Source of the DNA: Paramacrobiotus richtersi
Lineage: Eukaryota > Tardigrada > Eutardigrada > Parachela > Macrobiotidae
Reading direction: 5' to 3'
NCBI GenBank assembly: GCA_034698045.1
Contig: JAQGAU010000974.1
Location: forward strand, 1 to 22,243
Length of the DNA: 22,243 bases
Within the stretch, counting starts at the first letter, position 1; the number at the start of each line of letters is the position of its first letter. The notes below the pieces were generated by a model, which searched no databases, was not told the origin of the DNA, and saw nothing but the letters and a program-made list of their open reading frames with translations. Of this stretch, positions 1 through 8,570 are shown piece by piece. The translations under genes were made by a program, and so were the position numbers.

Positions 1-69
1 TTTCTACCTGAAGAGCAGCTATGGCAGATCTCGGAGGCTATTAAACCTCGCGGCACAACCAAAGGGTAA
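1..69 (+). CDS. C-terminal end of an unidentified gene cut by the window edge
   Basis: Reading from base 1 in the first frame gives 22 codons, beginning FLPEEQLWQISEAIKPRG, followed by a TAA stop at 67-69. The charged, mixed composition and the frame open from the first base suggest the tail of a terminal exon. I do not recognise the family. A possible poly(A) signal ATTAAA lies at 242-247 and an AATAAA at 407-412, both downstream on the same strand. The fragment is short enough that chance openness cannot be excluded. Confidence 0.4.
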   Translation, partial: FLPEEQLWQISEAIKPRGTTKG

Positions 70-201
70 TGCTTTTCATTTAAAGGTGCACTTAAATTAA
101 TAGATGGTGGTTCGTGATTAACAGTGTCTTCTAACCCTGTGAAAATTAACTAATCCCGAGTGTACAGCAAAGAGTTATTGCGAACTTTCGATGTTTGAGT
201 A

Positions 202-207
202 TTTATT
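202..207 (-). terminator. Candidate poly(A) signal for the 425-753 minus-strand exon
   Basis: The plus-strand TTTATT reads AATAAA on the minus strand. It lies about 220 bases past the stop codon at 425, a plausible 3'UTR length for this compact region. Confidence 0.3.
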
Positions 208-241
208 AGGGTAATTTTATACTTTTGTGTTGAAACCTGTC

Positions 242-412
242 ATTAAAGACTGCAGAACTGTTTACTGTTATGAGTTATGCTTCCCTATAAGCTGTTCTTT
301 TCAGCTTACCGGTTCCTGAGAAACACACTCGCAGAACAAACAATGTTTTAACAAAACGCACATAGTCTGCTAGCATACATAAACCGGTCATTATATACAT
401 ACAGTAAATAAA
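242..412 (+). terminator. Candidate poly(A) signals for the left-edge gene
   Basis: ATTAAA at 242-247 and AATAAA at 407-412 lie 173 and 338 bases after the TAA that ends the left-edge reading frame. Either could serve as a cleavage and polyadenylation signal. Such hexamers are frequent in AT-rich DNA, so support is weak. Confidence 0.25.
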
Positions 413-424
413 ACGAGAACAGTT

Positions 425-753
425 TCACCCCCTTTGTATTTCACCTTCGAGCTTCCATAACTCAACTGGCGTATTAGGCGAAGGAGTGGGAATGCCAAAA
501 ACATTCTTAAGATACGGAGCTGTATTTCCGACATATCCGGAATAAGGAAACCGTCCTTCCGCTCTGTAGCCAATTCCCGCAGATCCCACAATAGGCCAAC
601 TGATACCGGGCAGCGGCAAAGGTCCGGGGTACACATAATGCCGTTGCACCGGTGGGATGTATACCACTATGCCATAAGCGGGCTGGGTTTCCAAAATGTT
701 CGCTCCAACAGGTGGACCTAGGTTTTCTGTACCTTCCTGCGCAGAGATCATGC
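425..753 (-). CDS. Terminal exon of an unidentified Pro/Gly/Tyr-rich protein
   Basis: Read on the minus strand, a pyrimidine-rich tract ending in an AG acceptor (755-754) is followed by an open frame from 753 to a stop at 425. The encoded segment is about 108 residues, rich in proline, glycine and tyrosine, with motifs such as PPVGANILETQPAYG near its start and a PTPSPNTPVELWKLEG tail. It has no signal peptide, transmembrane helix or domain I recognise. An ATG at 751-749 could be the initiator. Otherwise the exon joins an upstream one in phase 1: a candidate first exon at 1534-1510 begins with ATG, encodes MLLLVWRT plus one base, and ends at a GTAAGT donor of matching phase, implying a 756-bp intron. 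The coding nature is likely from composition and the acceptor; function is unknown. Confidence 0.5.
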
Positions 754-769
754 CTGTAAAAATGTACAA

Positions 770-2336
770 GTCATAATCTTTTCATGCTCTTCGACAACAG
801 GGAAACGCGGTAATCTGGTACATGTATCAGGACACTATGACAAAAGACTTACGTTTTGCACACGACTTATTGTACTTAAGTACAACTTGGTATATTATAG
901 TATAATTGCAACTATAATTAATTAAACTGCGCCGTGGTACTGGAAGGCTTACTTTCACTTACTTACTACTCACCTTTTACACTTACTTATCATAACTACA
1001 GCGGCTAACAGAAACGTTTGCTCTGATGTTTTTCTAACGTTTTTGTTTTAATGTTCTGTTTAAAGAAACCCAACCTGTTCTCGGAAAATGCTAATAAAAC
1101 GTTACTTGTACTAAGTATAATCCTTTGATGTACAGCTTATTTGTCTATCTCACTGTCAGCGCTTTGCTTTCACTAATTAAGTAAGCGGCTACATCAAGCC
1201 ACTCACAAATTCAATGAGTTGAAATTCTCACCAACTACGAAAAACTCTGTTACATAAAAGTGCCCACACTTTTTTATGAGAAAACTTTAGATCACCTAAT
1301 ATCAACCATATTAATATACCATGATAAATCAGTACTGTATTAATTCCAAAGAAAACGAAACTAGAATGATCACATTATCGTGATCAGATCTCTGCCTTAC
1401 AAATCGAAACGAAAATATAAATGGGCTGACCTGCCTGAACAAAATTAAAGGAAATTATTTCTGTATTACAGAAACTTATTTCTATATTATGTTCAGGAGT
1501 TCGACTTACATGTTCTCCACACTAGCAAGAGCATTGTAGCGCTCATTACGCATTTACCGGCTTCGACGGCGGACTGCATGGTTTCTGATAGTAGACAACT
1601 ATATCAAACAATCCTGCTTTATAAAAATTAATTTCAAGTAAGATCAAGAATCAGTGCCAGCAAGCGCCACTCAACAATGTAATGATAAAAATTAATAACG
1701 AATATTACATCGATAAAAAAGGCAACGGTTCGTAGAATATGATTAAAGTCATTAAATCTCTACGATCGAACGAATGCACCGCATATGCATTAAATGAGAC
1801 AAATCTTTGTGCCGCATCTTTGTTCATCGAGCCACATTTCGCGCAGCGAAACCAGGTGATATATTATGAAATCAATGCATATATCACACAAAGCCCTCGG
1901 AGCAAGACCCAATTTCCCTTCTGATATGCAGAAAAGTTCTCATCAGCGCAAAGGCAACCGATGCAACTACGACAAAACAAAACACTACTTCGTTCTGTGA
2001 AAAACCTGACGAATTATTCTGGGTGTCAGAAGAAAGCACTAAATTTCGTTGTTACAATTATAGACTGGTCAAGCTCAGATAAAATAATCGATAGGAAAAT
2101 CAGAACTGCAGACATCACTTCCACCGAAAAACAGTTTTATGTCATACTGTTTAATTCCACTTTCAACCTATGGTGCGCAATACGAGTATACTTTCCAGTT
2201 ACCTATGTTCTTTTCGTTCAACATTATTCCAAACAAACACCTACGTGACAGGTTTTGTGCTAGTTGTTAACAGACCACTCAGCTTCCTAAAACGCATATT
2301 TCTATAATTCGCACAGACCTGGAGCATTATGGTCAG
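770..2336. other. Spacer between the Pro/Gly/Tyr-rich exon and SNRNP35
   Basis: This is AT-rich sequence without a supported gene. Short open frames on the plus strand around 1739-1924 and 1961-2248 have unbiased composition and no matching family. The stretch probably holds the 3'UTR of SNRNP35 (a minus-strand ATTAAA lies at 2155-2150) and an intron or promoter of the small gene to its left, including the candidate mini-exon at 1534-1510. Confidence 0.4.
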
Positions 2337-3696
2337 TCATCCATTTTTATGCCCGGTAACTAATCGGTTTTCGGTGGGATGCGATTGGTTTTGTTTCCTC
2401 CAGGGATGCGCTCGGCATCCAAATCTAACTTGTCCCGATTCCTTTTTTCCGCCAAAACCTCCACCTACAAGCGAACAGGTAAGCCGTTGTATTCCGCCAC
2501 TGCACATCGTAATATAAAATTTCACGAGATTTAAAAAAATATATGTTCAAGTTTTTTACTAGCCGTTCAGCAACTGAACCTTCGCTTCAGAAGTACTTAA
2601 CTTTTGTCTGAAATCGTAACTGTAAGCATAACGGCGTCAACACCTTCCGGCGGAATGAAAAGAAAACACCAACACGGTTCACTCAAATTTATCGCTTCTT
2701 ATTAATCCCGCGCACTTGATTAAATTCGATTAAAAGGCATGCGAATACTTGTTGTAACTTCATTTCTGACCTAATCAGATCTGCAATTACTAGTATCATT
2801 TCTTTAATAATTATAATTATTAGATGCCGGCATTACTAAAGTGTTCGATTTCAGCTTAGGTGGTTGTTTTCCCACTATTACACGACTGAGCAAATTTAAT
2901 TGGCCGGTGTTCATAATCAGTAATTTCATCAGCCACAGCTAACACTAAATCTTCGACACCGTGAAAATACTGTCTGTACCTAATCGTCTCGGCTTCCAGC
3001 CGGAAAGCAACCGTTCATGTTCCCAGTCAACTAGAATTTCTTGTCCATCTAACACTGACTGGTGGGCTTTCTGGTAAGCTTTTCGAGCATCACGTTCATT
3101 GTGGTATTCGACGAAAGCATAGCGCCGCGAAAGACCGGTAACGATACTTCTCACTAAACGGAGCCTTTTTATTCCGCCAAAAGTGGAGAACAGAGCATGT
3201 AGCGTCGTTTCCGTAGTTAAAGGATTTAATCTTCCCACAAATAGTGTACAAACAGGATCGCCAACAATCAGCCGATTCGGTTTATACTTGGCCTAAAGAA
3301 ACAACAAAACGGACACCGTGTACTGCCAAATGATGGCCTAAAATGCTAGATCCAAATGTTTCCTGATATTGATATACTAATTTGCATGTACCGTCTAATA
3401 ATATCAGGGCCAAGGATTATAAATTAATAAACAGAAAGACTGAAAAAGCTACAAAACAGTCTGTTTAGAGTCTGGACACCGTATCCTTTCTTACGATCAG
3501 AAGTAGACTGGAATGTATTAGAAGCATCGATTGCCACGGCGCAGAACTAAACAGGATGTACCTCGGAGGCTTTCAGCAGTCCGCGATCATGCAAAATGCT
3601 CCCTTTAGATTCCGTCACGTTGCCAACTTCAGACGGATCATATTTCAGTCCACCGAGATGTCCGCGGTTCGCTCCGTGGGCCAGAAAACCTGACAT
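2337..3696 (-). CDS. SNRNP35: U11/U12 small nuclear ribonucleoprotein 35 kDa protein
   Basis: SNRNP35 is a component of the U11 and U11/U12 di-snRNP of the minor, U12-dependent spliceosome, where it takes a role like that of U1-70K. Three exons join in frame: 3696-3562, 3292-2980 and 2464-2337 (191 residues and a stop; human has about 246). The N-terminal KYDPSEVG matches the family's KEYDP motif. An RRM spans about residues 60-135, with RNP2 LFVGRL at 62-67 and RNP1 RRYAFVEY at 101-108. The family hallmarks GWKPRRLGGG and GGKKESGQVRFG continue directly across the second splice junction. The long Arg/Glu/Asp-rich tail of vertebrate homologues is missing. Introns are 269 and 515 bp with canonical GT-AG ends. 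The start at 3696 gives the usual N-terminal length; in-frame ATGs at 3711 and 3777 are alternatives. It is divergently placed to RAP1GDS1. Confidence 0.95.
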
Positions 3697-4134
3697 GAGT
3701 GAGCTTAACATAAAACTATCTACACGGTTTAAAAACTTCAAACGATAACTGGGAAACAGAGTGCTGCGAGTAATCAAGATTCAAGAATAATTATCACAAC
3801 AAACCCGGAAATTCGAGAAAATTTGAAAATTATGGAAAAAAAATTTTTATTCCGTACAGCCCAGTCTCCTTCCGTCGGTGGCTACGTGGATTGCTCTTTT
3901 ATGGAAGTTGAAAATATTTCTGACTGTCAGTTTGGCGGTGCACCATACGCTTAGTGTTCATGTGGGTGGCATTTAAACTATGGCAGAATCGTTTTACGAG
4001 AATACGGAATAGTTTACTGAGAATACGGAATAGTTTTTTTCTAAATTTTGTATTTGATTTCTAATTTCCTTTTTCTAGAACCCTGATGCACTGTCGGTCT
4101 GTCTGTAAACGGTTGCCTTTCTGTACGTAGTGGA
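3697..4134. promoter_or_regulatory. Probable bidirectional promoter between SNRNP35 and RAP1GDS1
   Basis: The two start codons point away from each other across 438 bp, so both promoters and 5'UTRs must lie here or in upstream introns. A CTTTTTCTAG acceptor-like site at 4069-4078 could end a 5'UTR intron of RAP1GDS1. The stretch also carries a 21-bp tandem duplication. No clear TATA box was identified. Confidence 0.5.
3998..4039. repeat. 21-bp tandem duplication in the divergent promoter
   Basis: Two head-to-tail copies (3998-4018 and 4019-4039) share the core GAGAATACGGAATAGTTT and differ only in the last three bases, where ACT is replaced by TTT. It sits about 100 bp upstream of the RAP1GDS1 start codon. 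Confidence 0.9.
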
Positions 4135-6467
4135 ATGGAAAGCTTGGATAAGCTTTTGGTTTGTTTAAATTCCACGAGTGATTTTCTGGAGCGGCAGTCA
4201 CTGGTAACCGACATCTGCGCGGACATCCAAGCCAGTTCCAAGGACGATTTCGATAGCAGATGTCGATTTATCTGTTCGTCGCGATTCTTGGATACCCTTA
4301 CTGCTGTGATGCGGCATTCTTCTTCGGCAGGATCCCATTACGAATTGCATAGATGCATAATTCTGATATCGGAGTTAGCCAAATCTGAAAGCGTGCGTCA
4401 TGCGTTGGAGCGTTTTCTCCCTTTTCTGTCCGAGATGCTGCTGAAAGTGGGCCTCACCAATTCAGACGAAGGACTGTATGATTGTCTGAGAGCCATTGGC
4501 AACATCTGCTATGAGAACGATTCTGGACGGAAGATTTTTCTCGAGTCAAAAGGACTCGTTAATCTCTTGTCAACAACGAAGGCAGTCAGTGATTTGAAGG
4601 ATGTGGAACCGAAAGGGGCGTTTAAGCTCATGAAAACAGCCATCGGATGCCTCTGTAATGTGGTTGATTCGAATGATGAATGCCAAAAAGCAGCGATCGA
4701 TTGTGGGTTTATTGCTTTATTCCAGCAACTGATCGACGATTGTTTCTATTCAGATTTGCGTGTGACGATTCTAGCTTGTTTTCTGATTCTGGTCGAGCAC
4801 GTGGAAAGCTCGAAAGAATTTGTCCATCCGGTGGTTATCAAAAAAGTACTGGAAATACTGCAAGTTAAAGATATTATTTCTGTGGAAAATGCATTGGATC
4901 TGCTAGTCAAAATAGCCGAATTTGATGGTGCAAAAGCCATGATGACCGAGAATGGGGCTTTGCGCGTTCTTATAAGGCTGCTGGAGCGGGAGGATTTAGC
5001 CAGCGGAATAAGGGAAGAGTGCTCAAATTTTCTCGTCGAACTGTCTGTGGATGTTAAAGTACCAGAAGGTGATTCGCTGAGCTACGAAACTGAAACTACT
5101 GCCAAATGGTTGGCAAACTGCGGTAAGAAGTCTCTTGACAGAGCTCTTGTCAGTATTACTTACAAGGGTTTGACTTGATATCTGACAATAGCAAAAAAGT
5201 TTGAATTGGGAGACACTTTTTGAAATTACAACACTTTACACCTTCTCGTTTTTTCACACATTGTGGCTTTTCTGTCATGTATTTTACGTGTAGAAAACTG
5301 AGAAAAATGCCGATTGTCGCCTTTTGACAATCTTTTAATTTCTTTGATTTAATTAGTTAGTATGAATCCGAAAGTTGTGTTTTAGTGATGAAATTTTTTC
5401 GTTGTGTGGATTTCTGACGGCAGTGTTTTATAGATTCCGCGGAAGCTCCACAACGCACAACTGCGGCTTTGTTTCTTGGAAATTTGATGCGCGATCGACA
5501 AAGTTGCTTGAAGATGATGAAACACAACGCCTTCAATGGACAGACCGTTGCCGAAATCTTGAAAGGTGTGATGCTAGAATCTATGGACTTAACGGATAGA
5601 ATCTATGAGAACAGTTTAGGACAAAATCTCGCTCAATGCCAGCGCTGTCGTGAACCTGCTCGAAAGGCGTCTGAGATCACAGATGAGAGCGAGAACGCCA
5701 GTGTGGAACAAGACTGTGCGAACTGCACACTGATCAGTCAACGGAAAAATATCCTGCAGTTGCAGTATGCTGTTGTGTCCGCCTTGAAAAATTTATCCGT
5801 TATCGAAGAGGTTCGCAGAATTATGCTTGATGATCTGAAATTCGGTGAAACCCTCATACTTGCCGTTACGCACTTCGGAAAATTGTCTTGCGGACCAGTT
5901 CGATCGCCTGTGGTCAACAAGCTTTTAGCTCTTATGCGCATGTTTATTTCGCTGGATGAACGAACAGCAGTTTATTTCGGAACCTGCGATGCTGTGATCG
6001 ATCAGCTCTTCTCATGGGTCAAAGAGCCAACAGTTTCAAATTACGCTCTGTTAGCTGTGATTACTGCTGTGAAATCTAATTATTCCCGTAATGTAATGGA
6101 TTTCCTCCTTAACAAAGGACTGATCAGTTTGCTGACCGGTTTGATGGTCGATAAACCACTTCCACTGATACTGAGTGCACTGGGCGCAATATCCGTTTGC
6201 TTCAGCAAAGTCGGTGTTGTAGAAATGTTCTTGGAGAATCCGGATAGCCAGGATTTGTTAAATGCCCTAAATACTTGTCTGCAGGACTCCAAGATGCCTC
6301 CGGAAGGAATGGTGGTTGGGCTGCAGATTGTGGAATCTTTGACTGGTGTGAAGAAATTTGCTCATGTTGTTTTAAGGTCCGGTATTCCAGCAACTGTTGC
6401 CACGTTAAGGAACAGTCTTCACGAGGAAGTACGCAAGAAAGCAGCTCAGCTTGATAAACTTCTGTAA
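4135..6467 (+). CDS. RAP1GDS1: Rap1 GTPase-GDP dissociation stimulator 1 (SmgGDS), ARM-repeat protein
   Basis: SmgGDS is a cytosolic armadillo-repeat protein that acts as chaperone and exchange factor for small GTPases with polybasic tails such as RhoA and Rap1, and affects their prenylation and trafficking. Two exons, 4135-5122 and 5434-6467, join in phase 1 across a 311-bp GT-AG intron to give 673 residues; human isoforms are near 560-610. Diagnostic stretches are the ARM repeat LRAIGNICYENDSGR around residues 120-135, a VESSKEF segment after the next repeats, and, spanning the splice junction, AKWLANCD followed by ALFLGNLMRDRQSC, which aligns with the human LAGALAIANFARNDANC region. The protein is all-helical ARM throughout, with no signal peptide or membrane segment. 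Compared with human it carries about 50 extra residues near 385-435 containing two CxxC pairs. The ATG at 4135 begins MESLDKLL, similar to the human MDNLSDTLKKL start. It converges with POLR1C. Confidence 0.93.
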
Positions 6468-6487
6468 ATGTTTTTATTTTTTTGATG

Positions 6488-6598
6488 TTATAGTTTTATT
6501 TTCGGTTTGGTTCTCAAATTAGCAGCAGCCATTCTTTGCTCGTTTTTTAAATTTTTATCTGCGCCAGGTATGACATATCCATGTGATTTCAATGATTC
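6488..6598 (-). CDS. Possible alternative last exon of POLR1C
   Basis: An acceptor (TGGTTTTAG ending at 6599) is followed by 36 open codons and a TAA at 6490-6488. The encoded peptide is Lys-rich and starts ESLKSHGYVIPGADKN. Using a GT donor at 6665-6664, this would replace the last residues of POLR1C through a 67-bp intron in phase 0 and give a 386-residue product. The composition looks coding, but no homologue is known to me, and the simple read-through stop at 6636 gives a protein closer to the usual length. Confidence 0.3.
   Translation of the reverse strand, partial: ESLKSHGYVIPGADKNLKNEQRMAAANLRTKPKIKL
6495..6500 (-). terminator. Candidate poly(A) signal of POLR1C
   Basis: Plus-strand TTTATT at 6495-6500 (and again at 6473-6478) reads AATAAA on the minus strand, roughly 140-160 bases after the POLR1C stop at 6636. 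The second copy is within 15 bases of the RAP1GDS1 stop, so the two transcripts' 3' ends are nearly or actually overlapping. Confidence 0.4.
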
Positions 6599-6635
6599 CT
6601 AAAACCAGCCCAATATTTACATTACGCCTTTCCTT

Positions 6636-7868
6636 TTATTCTTCCAATTTTACTACAAAAGGTACCGGCTGTCTGAAGCGGGCCAGCCTGAGCAAATGGT
6701 ACTCACAACGATTTCGTAAAATACTAAAAGCCTCTTTTACCAACACTGCCGCTTGCACCGCACCCACAGATTCAACTTCAAAAATAAATTCATTTTTTCG
6801 GAATCCAATCTGAACAGCATCACTCAAGACCGCATCCGTAAGGACTTTCCGATTTCCAGTGTACAGGCGGTCGTCTGCTATTGCTGCAGTTTCCATACCT
6901 AAAGCAGTTTCAATCATCAGCAATGCAGCCTAATAAAGATCACGGCTCACGGGCAAGAGAAAAGCACCAAGCACGGCTTTTAACTCACCTGACCGATTTT
7001 TAACCACGTTAACAACGCCTTTTTCAAAACAGCTTTGCAACTGGGACGCTTCCACCCCCACGACGTCCCGCAACAAACGAATTTCCGGTTTAGCGCGGTA
7101 AAACGCCGTGGAAACCGGCGAGAATTTTGCATGATCTTTTCCAATTCCCTTAACAACAAACACGCGGAATTCCAGTTCCTGTGCTGGATGCAAGCGGGCT
7201 AAGAGAATATCTTTATGCACAGGCCCGACTCTGTCCTCGATGAGATCAGCTGGGTGCTCCGAGTGAGGAAGCAGCTTCAGATGCGATGAGTACACATCAA
7301 CCAGCGTGACTTTGGGATGAACGGTGGTGTTGCGTGGGCCGCGTGGAACTTTCTGGGGTGATATTTCCAGTCCGAACATCATACCATAATCGGGATGCTC
7401 TGTCTTATTTCCCACCGGACGGTATTTGAAACGGCGGGGATCGCTTTTAAAGGGAACCAGTCCAATACGATTACCAATCATATCATCCGATAAGATGGTC
7501 GTGTTTTGACGCATGAGGACTGTCTCCGGGGCCATGGAGGCAACCTGCAGTGTGAAAACTTGTATTAGCGATGGTCAGGGTCTATAACTGTGTAAATCGA
7601 AGCAAACCTCAGCAAGAAGAGCTCGTCGCAGCGCATTGACGATGCATGGTTCCACATTGTAGACATCAAACTCCAGAAACATTCCCTCATCGCGCCAAGA
7701 GTGCACACGGATAGTAATATTTTCGATCTGCTGGGAGAAATCAAATGGCACCAGTGGGAGAGATTCCAGTTCTGTAAAAGCTGCTGGTTTGTTTCGTGTG
7801 AGAATGCAGCAGAGATTTTCTTCACGGCGCGGATATCGCGGAAAAACAGTAGAGCGAGCATCCGTCAT
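6636..7868 (-). CDS. POLR1C: DNA-directed RNA polymerases I and III subunit RPAC1 (AC40)
   Basis: RPAC1 is the alpha-like assembly subunit shared by nuclear RNA polymerases I and III, pairing with POLR1D (AC19). Exons 7868-7608, 7544-6989 and 6898-6636 join in frame (introns 63 and 90 bp) to give 359 residues; human has 346. The alpha N-terminal signature is clear: LEFDVYNVEPCIVNALRRA at about residues 65-83, then LLAEVASMAPETV across the first junction, GNRIGLVPFKSDPRRFKYR near 111-129, and VKGIGKDHAKFSPV near 218-231. The C-terminal half ends in FIFEVESVGAV. The third exon must start at 6898, because the nearer TTATTAG acceptor is out of phase. The ATG at 7868 is the first in frame and gives the normal length. 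The exact C-terminus is uncertain because a further splice to 6598-6488 is possible. Confidence 0.95.
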
Positions 7869-8570
7869 TTTTACTTTTTTAGTTCATATGACTTCATCAA
7901 GTAATCATACTTTGCGGGATTAAAATATTCGATAATTTGCACCAGAAAGCGCGAAAATCCGGATATGCCCGCAATAGAATATGTACAGTCATAATAATGC
8001 AATAAACAGTTACTCTTTTATAAACTCACTCTTTCAGCAGTCTTTTTGCACAATGCGCCGCGGCGCATGTTCCACCCAAACCGCTTGAAAGCCGAAACCG
8101 CTGACAGATTCAAAGTGGCTCGTCAACCAGGAATCATAATTCAATTTAGTTAATTATCAAAGCGAAAGCAAGCTTCCGAGAGGAAAACGGGTGGATATTG
8201 GAAATTTCTCCAGTCAGTTTAAGTTAATCTGTAAGTACAGAATAACGTCTCGCGCTAAACCGAAACCGACCATTAGAAATCTTGGTACATACTATAAGTT
8301 CAACAACAGATGCATTCCTTAACATTGGGAATAAACGAAATCAGATTGTACACCCGGTAGTAGTCGGTACATCCGTAAACCACTGAAATAACGCCTAAAC
8401 AACTCAACAAGAGAAATAATACCCCATGGCCAGCACATGCAGCTCACTGCTTAGTGCGTGAACATAAAAAAACAAATCAACAAATTAATATCACACAGGA
8501 CTACGAGCCAAAAGTACAAGTACGTGCAAAAAAGAATAGAAGTACACTTCCATCTCGACTACAACGCAGA
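7869..8570. other. Spacer between MYST copy A and POLR1C
   Basis: About 700 bp without a supported gene. It must contain the promoter and 5'UTR of POLR1C (minus strand, starting at 7868) and the 3'UTR of MYST copy A (stop at 8571). No convincing poly(A) hexamer, TATA box or repeat stands out. Confidence 0.4.

Noticed and set aside
1739-2248. Two plus-strand open frames in the left spacer
   Set aside because: AT-driven composition without motif, splice sites or a plausible partner.
6898-6931. Acceptor ending TTATTAG just upstream of the third POLR1C exon
   Set aside because: It would be out of phase with the GTGAGT donor of the second exon; the acceptor before 6898 keeps the frame and the alignment.
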